Positions 1 through 6,092 of a stretch of 20,141 bases of DNA are shown in pieces. Every line of letters starts with the position of its first letter. Positions within the stretch are counted from its first letter, which is position 1. The stretch is from contig JBDRLC010000055.1 of the NCBI GenBank assembly GCA_043813305.1, forward strand, positions 1-20,141, given 5' to 3'. A model generated the notes under the pieces. The model had not been told where the DNA came from. It saw nothing but the letters and a program-made list of their open reading frames with translations, and did no database searches. The position numbers and the translations under genes were made by a program. This stretch comes from JAHIZC01 sp043813305. Lineage in GTDB: Bacteria > Omnitrophota > Gorgyraeia > Gygaellales > Profunditerraquicolaceae.

Positions 1-96
1 TAAATAATATTATAAATATAAATATTTTAAGCATCTTCTTTATAGGAGCCTCTATCTTATAATTTTAATCAAATAATTATAAAAATCAATGAATCT
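1..96. other. AT-rich region downstream of the hydrogenase operon
   Basis: This very AT-rich stretch follows the stop of the last operon gene. On the minus strand an AT-only inverted repeat (TTATAATT with AATTATAA, ten-base loop) lies at about 60-85. It could help end transcription, but it has no GC-rich stem. At 34 on the minus strand an ATG opens a hydrophobic reading of eleven codons (MLKIFIFIILF) that runs off the window. This could be the start of another membrane or secreted protein, but no convincing Shine-Dalgarno sequence supports it. Nothing else is seen. Confidence 0.3.
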
Positions 97-1296
97 TTAT
101 GCGATTTTTCGAATACCCGGGAAGAGGATATTTATGGCCAAGAAGAATAAAGTAGAAATACAGCCGCTGATTACAAGGGCAGGAGAAACACCCAGGATCT
201 GAGCCAGAGTTCCGGCGATTAAATTGCCAAAAGGTATGATCCCGATGAAGGCGAGCATGAATACGCTCATTACCCTCCCCCTGAATTGATCGTCCACCTT
301 TGTCTGAAGTATGGTATTGATTAATGCGATAACGCTAACACTTGCGTACCCCATACAGAGCAGAGCAAGAATCGATACTATATAGGACTTAGATAATGCA
401 AAAAGCAATAAAGAAAGAGAGAAAATAAAAGATGAAACTGCCAATAATTTCCCTTTATATTTAAAATCACCTAAGTGTGCTAGAAACAACCCGCCAGCCA
501 ATGCGCCGATACCTGCACTTGACATCAAAAACCCCAGGCCCCTGGCGCCAACTCCTAAGATATCATTAGCAAAGATTGGCATAAGTATAATGTAGCCTAC
601 TCCGAATAGGCTTATAACACTTACCATGCTGATCAGCACCAATATCGAAGGATCATTTTTAATAAAGACAACCCCGTCCTTTAGATCTCTTAAGGCTTTA
701 TTATTTTTATTCGTCCTATGATTATTCTTTATTTTAATTATCAAAAGCGCAAAGATTAAAGCCAAGAAGCTTATCCCGTTTATGTAAAAACACCCGCTCA
801 TACCTATTGCCGCCACCAATATTCCGGCAAAGGCAGGCCCGATTACGCGGCTGGAATTAAATGCTACGGAATTTAACGCAATGGCATTGAATAAATTTTC
901 TTTACCTACCAATTCAACTACCATCGCTTGTCTGCTGGGGGCGTCAAAAGCCATGACTATACCGTTTAAGACCGCAATCATCATCACATGCAAAGGCGTG
1001 ATTAATTTCATCTGTGTAAGAGCGGCCAAGAGAAAAGCCAGCAACATAAAAGTCGTCTGGGTGCAGATAAGGATACTTCTTTTATTCATCCGGTCAGCCA
1101 ACACTCCCCCGAATAAAGAAAGAAGAAAAATTGGAATGTAGGTTAAAAAACCGACTAATCCTAAGAGAAAGGCGGAATGAGTAAGCTCAAATACCAGCCA
1201 GCTAAGTGCTACCGCCTGAATCCAGGTGCCGACGAGCGATACAAACATACCAAACCAATAGATTCTAAAATTTTTTACCTTTAATGAAGAGAACAT
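97..1296 (-). CDS. MFS transporter, EntS-like (MFS_3) exporter family
   Basis: This is a polytopic inner-membrane protein of 399 residues, the usual length for a 12-helix major facilitator. The N-terminus (FRIYWFGMFVSLVGTWIQ, then FGGVLADRMNKR at about 63-74) matches the MFS_3/EntS-like family, which exports small molecules such as siderophores or drugs. The ADRMNKR segment is the cytoplasmic loop 2-3 MFS motif. A second half begins near residue 210 with a similar layout and ends in hydrophobic helices. The ATG lies three bases after the stop of the HycF-like ferredoxin, so it is probably the last gene of the hydrogenase operon. The substrate cannot be read from sequence. The family assignment is firm, and any link to hydrogen metabolism is only positional. 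Confidence 0.9.
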   Translation of the reverse strand: MFSSLKVKNFRIYWFGMFVSLVGTWIQAVALSWLVFELTHSAFLLGLVGFLTYIPIFLLSLFGGVLADRMNKRSILICTQTTFMLLAFLLAALTQMKLITPLHVMMIAVLNGIVMAFDAPSRQAMVVELVGKENLFNAIALNSVAFNSSRVIGPAFAGILVAAIGMSGCFYINGISFLALIFALLIIKIKNNHRTNKNNKALRDLKDGVVFIKNDPSILVLISMVSVISLFGVGYIILMPIFANDILGVGARGLGFLMSSAGIGALAGGLFLAHLGDFKYKGKLLAVSSFIFSLSLLLFALSKSYIVSILALLCMGYASVSVIALINTILQTKVDDQFRGRVMSVFMLAFIGIIPFGNLIAGTLAQILGVSPALVISGCISTLFFLAINILFPGIRKIA

Positions 1297-1299
1297 TGA

Positions 1300-1914
1300 T
1301 TAGGACTTGATTACTGCTTCCCGACGGCAACGGGGACAAAGAATTTTTATGCGCTCGGAGCGCAAAGTTTCGGATTCTTTTTGGGAGGGATGTGGGATTT
1401 CTTTTAAGGCGAGATTCAAGCTTCTTAAGTAGAAAAGTAAGAGCGAAGCATTAGAGAAACTTAGCGGGCCCAATCTCTTAGCTATCCATTCATATTGATC
1501 GCGGGGAACAATCAGTTCAGTGCAACATTCGCAGGTTATAATCTCCTTCTCTATTTCCTGTTTTAGATCTTCTCTTTTCTCAGTTGTGGCTAAATCGAAC
1601 TCCTGGGATAAGATAATCCCTTTTTCAGTCGGGCAATTCAACTGGCACTGTCCGCAGAATATACAACGGTCCAGGAGAATGGTCAATACTCTTTTGGCTT
1701 TCCCGTCTATAATTTTATCTTCGAATTCTATAGCGCGGGCAGGACATACCTGGGCACAAGCTCCGCATCCGATGCAATCCTCCTCATGAAAATAAGGCTT
1801 GCCTCTAAATTTCTCATACGGAGTATGCGCTTGGAAAGGGAATCCGGCAGTGTAAGGCCCTTTGATTAATGCCTTGATCGCCTCCCTGACTTCTCGCAGT
1901 TTAGGCTTTCTCAT
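1300..1914 (-). CDS. 2x[4Fe-4S] ferredoxin subunit of group 4 hydrogenase, NuoI/HycF/MbhN-like
   Basis: This 204-residue peripheral electron-transfer subunit probably links the soluble input module to the hydrogenase small subunit. Two ferredoxin motifs are complete: C47-x2-C50-x2-C53-x3-C57 and C84-x2-C87-x2-C90-x3-C94, as in NuoI and MbhN. The C-terminal 75 residues add CxxC pairs at 128/131 and 193/196, a likely zinc-ribbon-type site of the kind found in formate-hydrogenlyase HycF/HyfH. The N-terminal amphipathic stretch is typical of subunits that dock on the membrane arm. It overlaps mrpG by four bases (ATGA), which supports the start. It sits at the distal end of the operon, far from the catalytic subunits, as mbhN does in Pyrococcus-type clusters. 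Confidence 0.88.
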   Translation of the reverse strand: MRKPKLREVREAIKALIKGPYTAGFPFQAHTPYEKFRGKPYFHEEDCIGCGACAQVCPARAIEFEDKIIDGKAKRVLTILLDRCIFCGQCQLNCPTEKGIILSQEFDLATTEKREDLKQEIEKEIITCECCTELIVPRDQYEWIAKRLGPLSFSNASLLLFYLRSLNLALKEIPHPSQKESETLRSERIKILCPRCRREAVIKS

Positions 1915-2237
1915 TTATCATCCTCAGCATATTTATCGCAGACTGATCCCTTGCAGAGTTTAACTCCGGATTTATGCGCTCCCCTGGCTAATGCATGCGC
2001 TGAGACAGGTGCGGTCAATATTAGAAAACCAATGCAAAGAATTGCCTTTATACCTCCGGCAGTAAAACCTTTAAACAAAAACAAACCAAGTAGAATACTA
2101 CAGGTTCCCAGAGTGACGGATTTAGTAGCAGCCTGAAGCCGGTTATAAACATCCGGCAACCTTAGTAACCCCAGGCAACCAAAGAAATTAAAAACTAGAC
2201 CTATGGTAATAAAGATAATCCCTATAGCCTCATTCAT
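1911..2237 (-). CDS. mrpG: Mrp-type antiporter subunit G (MnhG/MbhC-like)
   Basis: This small membrane protein of 108 residues has three predicted helices (about 4-24, 38-58 and 63-83). It belongs to the MnhG/MrpG family, with the characteristic LGLLRLPDVYNRLQAATKSVTLG segment near residues 22-44. In Mrp complexes and Mbh hydrogenases this subunit is part of the E-F-G block involved in Na+ translocation. Its start overlaps the end of mrpF by eight bases and its TGA overlaps the next ATG by four, the compact junction style of this operon. The assignment is secure. Whether the complex pumps Na+, H+ or both is not visible. Confidence 0.93.
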   Translation of the reverse strand: MNEAIGIIFITIGLVFNFFGCLGLLRLPDVYNRLQAATKSVTLGTCSILLGLFLFKGFTAGGIKAILCIGFLILTAPVSAHALARGAHKSGVKLCKGSVCDKYAEDDK

Positions 2238-2589
2238 CGAAATCCCTGCCTTCTAAATATTTGGCTAAGGCCAAAGTAGAAATAAAACTCTGCAATGCCC
2301 AGGCAATACCTATATCAATATACCAGCTTCTTCCCGTAGCAACTCCTAATATGGCACAGAAACCTAAAACCAGGATACCTAGGATATCGATCGCTACTGC
2401 TCTATCTGCGGGGCTGGGGCCTCTCAAGATCCGCCAGAGACAAAATACACTGCAAAGAAATAAGACTAAGAAGCATCTTTTTAAGAAATTAGATTGCCAT
2501 TCTATAAGAGATGGCATATCGTAGAAGAAAATCACCCATAAGATACCCAGGATCAATATTAACCCTATCAGCCAGCGTAATACTTTCAT
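2230..2589 (-). CDS. mrpF: Mrp-type antiporter subunit F (MnhF/MbhB-like), N-terminally extended
   Basis: This 119-residue membrane protein has the MrpF signature RILRGPSPADRAVAIDILG (about 54-72), followed by two helices. Typical MrpF proteins have about 90 residues and three helices. Here an extra hydrophobic segment (about 3-22) and a short linker come first, so it may have an additional transmembrane helix. The ATG is embedded in the end of the R2 intercistronic repeat: its ATGA overlaps the TGA of the 28-residue mini-ORF. The nearest purine-rich stretch (GGGGG) ends 11 bases upstream, inside the repeat. Translation may therefore depend on coupling through the mini-ORF. Confidence 0.9.
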   Translation of the reverse strand: MKVLRWLIGLILILGILWVIFFYDMPSLIEWQSNFLKRCFLVLFLCSVFCLWRILRGPSPADRAVAIDILGILVLGFCAILGVATGRSWYIDIGIAWALQSFISTLALAKYLEGRDFDE

Positions 2590-2672
2590 CCCGTTAGAAA
2601 CCCCCTATTATATACGCCTCCCGTTATAGACTCTCTATCACTATTAATATAAAAGTTTCTAACGAGACTCAT
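2586..2672 (-). repeat. R2 intercistronic repeat, copy c, encoding a 28-residue mini-ORF between mrpE and mrpF
   Basis: On the minus strand an ATG at 2672 forms an ATGA overlap with the mrpE stop. A frame of 28 codons follows, and its TGA (2588-2586) overlaps the mrpF ATG. The peptide starts MSLVRN and ends RGFLTG, like the two other R2 copies (MSPVRN...RRFLTG), with a longer, unrelated middle. The ends pair as inverted repeats: TCTCGTTAGAAAC against GTTTCTAACGGGA, one U-G wobble. An internal, imperfect third arm (TCTATAACGGGA) is also present. This is the most divergent copy, yet it stays open and in phase. Whether the peptide is made is unknown. Confidence 0.7.
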
Positions 2673-3172
2673 TCAAAGATCCTCTTCAATATATTTTCAA
2701 ATCTATAAACAATATGCTCAGTTGCCTTTTGAATATCTGTTTCCTTTACGTCGATCCAATGTATATATAGAAATCCTTTCTCCCGGTCAATATCCACGCT
2801 CATCGTTCCGGGAGTGAGGGTGATAGAATTTGCTAGAAAGGTCAAACCGGTATCTGATTTTAAGCTGGTTTTTACCTTTACGATACCGGGGTTAATCGGA
2901 AGATTAGGATGGCTTACCCTGTAAGCGACATCAATGTTCGCCTTTATACACTCCCAGATAAACACAGGGACATAATATAAAAACCAGACATAGCGCGAGA
3001 GATGCTTGAAAACATAAGGCCTCTTAACAAACATATCCCCAGTCATAAAGGCAACAAAAGCAGCAACAAAAATACCTACGATCAGATGCTGTAAATCCGG
3101 TGGCCAGCTTAAAATCATCCAGATGATTAACGCTAATAAGAATAAAATAAATGAACTTTTTCTCTTCTTCAT
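2669..3172 (-). CDS. mrpE: Mrp-type antiporter subunit E (MnhE/MbhA-like)
   Basis: This 167-residue protein is of normal MrpE length. Two or three hydrophobic helices in the first 75 residues (FILFLLALIIWMIL, then LIVGIFVAAFVAFMTGD, then YVWFLYYVPVFIWECI) are followed by a cytoplasmic domain. The domain carries the family motifs LANSITLTPGTMSVDID (about 114-130) and FLYIHWIDV (about 134-142). MrpE belongs to the membrane-embedded E-F-G block shared by Mrp antiporters and Mbh-type hydrogenases. The ATG directly follows the R1 repeat (copy A), and its own stop overlaps the mini-ORF of R2 copy c. The gene is therefore bracketed by two different repeat families. Confidence 0.93.
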   Translation of the reverse strand: MKKRKSSFILFLLALIIWMILSWPPDLQHLIVGIFVAAFVAFMTGDMFVKRPYVFKHLSRYVWFLYYVPVFIWECIKANIDVAYRVSHPNLPINPGIVKVKTSLKSDTGLTFLANSITLTPGTMSVDIDREKGFLYIHWIDVKETDIQKATEHIVYRFENILKRIFE

Positions 3173-3230
3173 AGTTCGACTTGCTTTTGCTCGCTCACTA
3201 TATGACCCTGAGTGAAATCGAATGGGTCAT
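3169..3230 (-). repeat. R1 intercistronic repeat, copy A, between mrpD and mrpE
   Basis: This copy lies between the mrpD TAA (one-base gap) and the mrpE ATG. It is nearly identical to copy B at 5057-5116: two substitutions and one two-base insertion (ATAT for AT). It begins ATGACCCATTCGATTTCACT and contains TGACCC/GGGTCA, a six-base inverted repeat with a 15-base spacer. Relative to copy B, the insertion makes the mini-ORF stop early: ATG at 3230, TAG at 3200-3198, ten residues. A GTG overlaps that TAG by one base and opens nine codons (VSEQKQVEL), whose TGA overlaps the mrpE ATG. Confidence 0.75.
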
Positions 3231-3231
3231 A

Positions 3232-4725
3232 TTATCCTATCGCCCCGAAAACTGCCATATTATAGGTGCTACCTAATAATAGAACATTAACCGCGTAATC
3301 CAGGAATTGCCTAAGCGGTGGAACAAGAAGCAATCCCGTAACAACAGAGAGTGCTGTTAAGATTATTAATGAGGACCTCATTGCCCAAGGCACTTCCTTA
3401 ACTTTACACCAGGCATCATCAAGCTTACCAAAGAAAGCATATCCTTGAAATTTCAAATAATAAGCTAAAGTTAGAATACTCACCAATACGGCGATAATCG
3501 CTTGGCCATAATATCCTGCCTGAATCGCAGCAAGGATAATAATCAGCTTACTCCAGAAGCCACCCAAAGGAGGAATGCCCGAGATACTCATCGAAGCCAT
3601 GAGACTGGTAAAGCCTGTAACCGGCAACCTACTGTTTAATCCCCCTAATTTTTTCAAATTTCTCGTGCCTGTTGAGTATTCAATAGCCCCTGCATTCAAG
3701 AATAGTAAGGATTTAAAAATGGCGTGGTTGAATAAATGAAATAGCCCACCCAGAATAGCTAAAGGCGTACCGATACCTATAGCAAATATAATATAACCGA
3801 TCTGACTGATGCTGGAATAGGCTAACATCCTTTTTATATCATTCTGGGCTATAGCCAAAAATGCACCTACGACCATAGAAATCAGGCCTAGGATTACTAA
3901 TACGTTAAGCACGTTTCCGGATACCCCAAGAACATTAAATAAGATTCTACATAATGCATAGACGCCTAATGTTTTTATAAATACGCCCGAGAGCATCGCG
4001 GATATCGGCGCAGGTGCAGAAGGATGCGCGTCAGGAAGCCAGGCATGAAATGGCACCAACGCTGCCTTCAATCCAAATCCCATCACAAAAAGTACACTGA
4101 CAAACGGCACAACCCAAAGGCTTGATTTTACACTTAAAACACCGGCCATATCTGCCATATTTAAAGTAGAGGTAAAACTGTATAAAAATGCAATCCCCAT
4201 AAATATAAAACTCGAGGCAACCGATCCCATCACTGCGTATTTAAAAGCAGCTTCTAACTCCTCTGATTCTGTACCAAAAGCAACCAGGGCATAGCTGGCG
4301 ATGGAAGCAATCTCCAAAAACACAAAGAGATTAAATAAATCTCCGGTAGCAATCACGCCATTCATACCCGCTGACATCAGCATAAACAGGGAATAGAATT
4401 TCCATTTATCGGTGTAGCGTTTCATATAATTTATCGAATAAACAGTCACCAATAAAGTAACCAGATTAACCGTAACTAACATGAATGAAGAGAGCCCATC
4501 CAAAACCAGACAGATCCCAACTGGAGGTACCCACCCTCCAATTTTATACACCAGAGTCTCGTGGATATTAACCAGCTTTATGGAATAGAGTGATAGTAAA
4601 AGCAAAATCAACGCGCCGAGGTTCCCTAGGATATCAGGAATAGCTTTTATTTTCTTTCCTAATAAAGAGATCAAAAACGCTGCTGCTAAGGGAACAACCA
4701 CAAAGAAAGGTAAAATATTCATCAT
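3232..4725 (-). CDS. mrpD: Mrp-type antiporter subunit D (MnhD/MbhH-like, NuoN/NuoM fold)
   Basis: This 497-residue protein of about 14 helices is one of the two large proton/cation-channel subunits of the complex. The family core is obvious: AAFKYAVMGSVASSFIFMG (about 159-177), VPFHAWLPDAHPSAPAPISA (about 224-243) with the lysine of VFIKTLG, then MLAYSSISQIGYIIF and the GIPPLGGFWSKL motif (about 384-395). Acidic and lysine residues in broken helices form the proton path in this family. The start (ATGATG) overlaps the mrpC stop by four bases, a native ATGA junction without a repeat. The downstream junction with mrpE holds R1 copy A. In Mbh nomenclature this is the MbhH equivalent. Confidence 0.94.
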   Translation of the reverse strand: MMNILPFFVVVPLAAAFLISLLGKKIKAIPDILGNLGALILLLLSLYSIKLVNIHETLVYKIGGWVPPVGICLVLDGLSSFMLVTVNLVTLLVTVYSINYMKRYTDKWKFYSLFMLMSAGMNGVIATGDLFNLFVFLEIASIASYALVAFGTESEELEAAFKYAVMGSVASSFIFMGIAFLYSFTSTLNMADMAGVLSVKSSLWVVPFVSVLFVMGFGLKAALVPFHAWLPDAHPSAPAPISAMLSGVFIKTLGVYALCRILFNVLGVSGNVLNVLVILGLISMVVGAFLAIAQNDIKRMLAYSSISQIGYIIFAIGIGTPLAILGGLFHLFNHAIFKSLLFLNAGAIEYSTGTRNLKKLGGLNSRLPVTGFTSLMASMSISGIPPLGGFWSKLIIILAAIQAGYYGQAIIAVLVSILTLAYYLKFQGYAFFGKLDDAWCKVKEVPWAMRSSLIILTALSVVTGLLLVPPLRQFLDYAVNVLLLGSTYNMAVFGAIG

Positions 4726-5060
4726 CCTCTCAGTTTCCTAATTTTAGTGATATCAAAGGTGCCGTACTTCTCATAGAGCCTTATGGCGATAGCTACGATT
4801 AAAGCAGTAACCGCTAAGCCAATTACGATGTTAGTCAGCACTAAAGCATGCGGCAAGGGGTCAACTATCCTGGTAATCACTTCGCTCTTCTCCAGTACGG
4901 GTGCATGGGAATTCTTCTGGTAGCTAGAAAGCACAAACAATAAATTTATTGCGTACTCAATAATCCCCAGCCCAATCACGATCTTAATAATATTTCTCTT
5001 CCTTAAGACGCAATAGAGCCCGATACAGAATACAACTAGACAAAGAATATATTCAATCAT
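4722..5060 (-). CDS. mrpC: Mrp-type antiporter subunit C (MnhC/MbhG-like, NuoK fold)
   Basis: This is a three-helix membrane protein of 112 residues when started at MIEYILCLVVFCIG. The family features are GIIEYAINLLFVLSSYQ (about 34-50), with the conserved helix-2 glutamate, and PLPHALVLTNIVIGLAVTAL (about 71-90), typical of MrpC. The same frame stays open for 35 more codons upstream to 5165. That extension only reads through the R1 repeat (NDPFDFTQGHSEGAK) and part of mrpB, has no transmembrane character, and is not found in the family. The ATG at 5060 is therefore chosen. It overlaps the TGA of the R1 mini-ORF. No strong Shine-Dalgarno sequence lies just upstream. Confidence 0.92.
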   Translation of the reverse strand: MIEYILCLVVFCIGLYCVLRKRNIIKIVIGLGIIEYAINLLFVLSSYQKNSHAPVLEKSEVITRIVDPLPHALVLTNIVIGLAVTALIVAIAIRLYEKYGTFDITKIRKLRG

Positions 5061-5116
5061 AGTTCGACTCGCTTTTGCTCCCTCACTATGACCCTGAGTG
5101 AAATCGAATGGGTCAT
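5057..5116 (-). repeat. R1 intercistronic repeat, copy B, encoding a 19-residue mini-ORF between mrpB and mrpC
   Basis: On the minus strand an ATG at 5116 overlaps the mrpB stop (ATGA). It opens a frame of 19 codons, MTHSISLRVIVREQKRVEL, whose TGA (5059-5057) overlaps the mrpC ATG. The repeat fills the whole gap. It contains TGACCC/GGGTCA as an inverted repeat and imperfect inverted ends (ATTCGA...TCGAAC). Copy A lies between mrpD and mrpE. The DNA is unrelated to R2, but the stop/start geometry is the same. Confidence 0.75.
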
Positions 5117-5565
5117 TTATCTTTACCTGTTCCTTTAAACAAAACCAGCGCCATAAATATAGCAAAAAGCCCTGCGCCTACCTTAAAACAGATAGCAATG
5201 TTAGAGAGTGGGATTATCCCTGCGCTAAATAAACTAAAAGGCTCCCCTTTATTTACAAAGAAATTAAAGAAAAAATAGCCTCCAAACAGGCCTAATAAAG
5301 CTATAGATAAAAACATCAACGCCCCTATACTCTCAAAAAATGAAGCGACTGGCTGGCTTAACTTCTTTAAAGCCAGATCCTTGCCAAAAGCAAGCATTAG
5401 ATGGATAAAAGAGAGTGCAATGATCACTCCGCCAGCAAATCCTCCCCCTGGACTGATATGGCCGTGTAAGACAATATAGATACCGTATAATAGTATCAGC
5501 CCGACGGTAAGACGGGTAATTGTCTTAACGATTAAGGTCATTCCGGGTTCTTGTTTATTTTTCAT
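5113..5565 (-). CDS. mrpB: Mrp-type antiporter subunit B (MnhB/MbhF-like)
   Basis: This 150-residue, four-helix membrane protein is of the MnhB family. The signature ILLYGIYIVLHGHISPGGGF (about 19-38), continuing into AGGVIIALSF, is diagnostic. Strong hydrophobic helices follow at about 83-107 and 121-142. It corresponds to MbhF in Mbh hydrogenases, where it lies beside the antiporter-like subunit. A good Shine-Dalgarno sequence (GGAAGGATCA before ATG) supports the start, which overlaps the preceding gene by 11 bases. Its stop forms an ATGA overlap with the mini-ORF in the R1 repeat. Confidence 0.92.
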   Translation of the reverse strand: MKNKQEPGMTLIVKTITRLTVGLILLYGIYIVLHGHISPGGGFAGGVIIALSFIHLMLAFGKDLALKKLSQPVASFFESIGALMFLSIALLGLFGGYFFFNFFVNKGEPFSLFSAGIIPLSNIAICFKVGAGLFAIFMALVLFKGTGKDK

Positions 5566-6076
5566 TGATCCTTCCTACCTGACGCATTATTGCCAAGACA
5601 CCGATAACGGCTGTAAAGAGAACCGTGGCTTCACCTAAGGTATCATAACCTCTGAAATCTAGGATTATGGAAGACACAATATTGGTTGCTCCGGTTTTGC
5701 TTAATCCCTGCCGAATATATTCTTTGGCTACTTTCATAATCGGCTCGCCAAAACTTGGCAACTCCTTCAAAGCAAAGTAGGCAAATACTAAAAAACAGGA
5801 AATAAATAATAATGTAGAGAAGGTATTAAAAAACCACCGCCCATCTTTTATTATCGACAGGTCTTTTTTGATCGTCGCACGAATGAGAATGATGATGCAG
5901 AGAATTTCTACTACCAACTGCACGATCGCCAAGTCCGGGGCCTTTAAGATCAAGAAACCCATTGATAAAGCCAACCCTACCGCACCAACCGCGATTACGC
6001 TAGAGAGTAAATCCTCTATCTCAACCGCTACGATCGCTCCCAAAACCATAAATAGTAAAAGTAATTGTAGTTCCAA
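5555..6076 (-). CDS. MbhD/MbhE-like subunit (MrpA C-terminal region)
   Basis: This 173-residue membrane protein joins two pieces that are separate in Pyrococcus Mbh. The N-terminal part (about 1-75) is a DUF4040/MbhD-like domain with the segment AVGLALSMGFLILKAPDLAIVQLVVE, equivalent to the helices just after the MrpA core. The C-terminal part (about 80-165) resembles MbhE, ending TLGEATVLFTAVIGVLAIMR. Together they replace the C-terminal third of MrpA, which is absent from the upstream NuoL-like gene. The start is TTG at 6076, seven bases after GAGG within the R3 cassette. The end overlaps mrpB by 11 bases. Confidence 0.85.
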   Translation of the reverse strand: MELQLLLLFMVLGAIVAVEIEDLLSSVIAVGAVGLALSMGFLILKAPDLAIVQLVVEILCIIILIRATIKKDLSIIKDGRWFFNTFSTLLFISCFLVFAYFALKELPSFGEPIMKVAKEYIRQGLSKTGATNIVSSIILDFRGYDTLGEATVLFTAVIGVLAIMRQVGRINEK

Positions 6077-6092
6077 CTTATGTCCTCACTTA
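6071..6092 (-). promoter_or_regulatory. R3 translation-initiation cassette, copy 1 (Shine-Dalgarno plus TTG start)
   Basis: The minus-strand AAGTGAGGACATAAGTTGGAA spans the stop of the NuoL-like gene and the start of the MbhD/E-like gene. It matches 9381-9403 except for one inserted base. It supplies GAGG seven bases before a TTG start. GTG-AGG-ACA-TAA can also be read as a three-codon ORF whose GTGA overlaps the upstream stop. Confidence 0.6.

Noticed and set aside
2590..2668. R2 hairpins as intrinsic terminators within operons.
   Set aside because: None of the copies is followed by a U tract, and each leads directly into the start codon of the next operon gene.
5061..5165. N-terminal extension of mrpC reading through the R1 repeat (NDPFDFTQGHSEGAK).
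   Set aside because: It overlaps mrpB, has no family counterpart, and the normal MrpC start MIEYILC lies exactly after the repeat.
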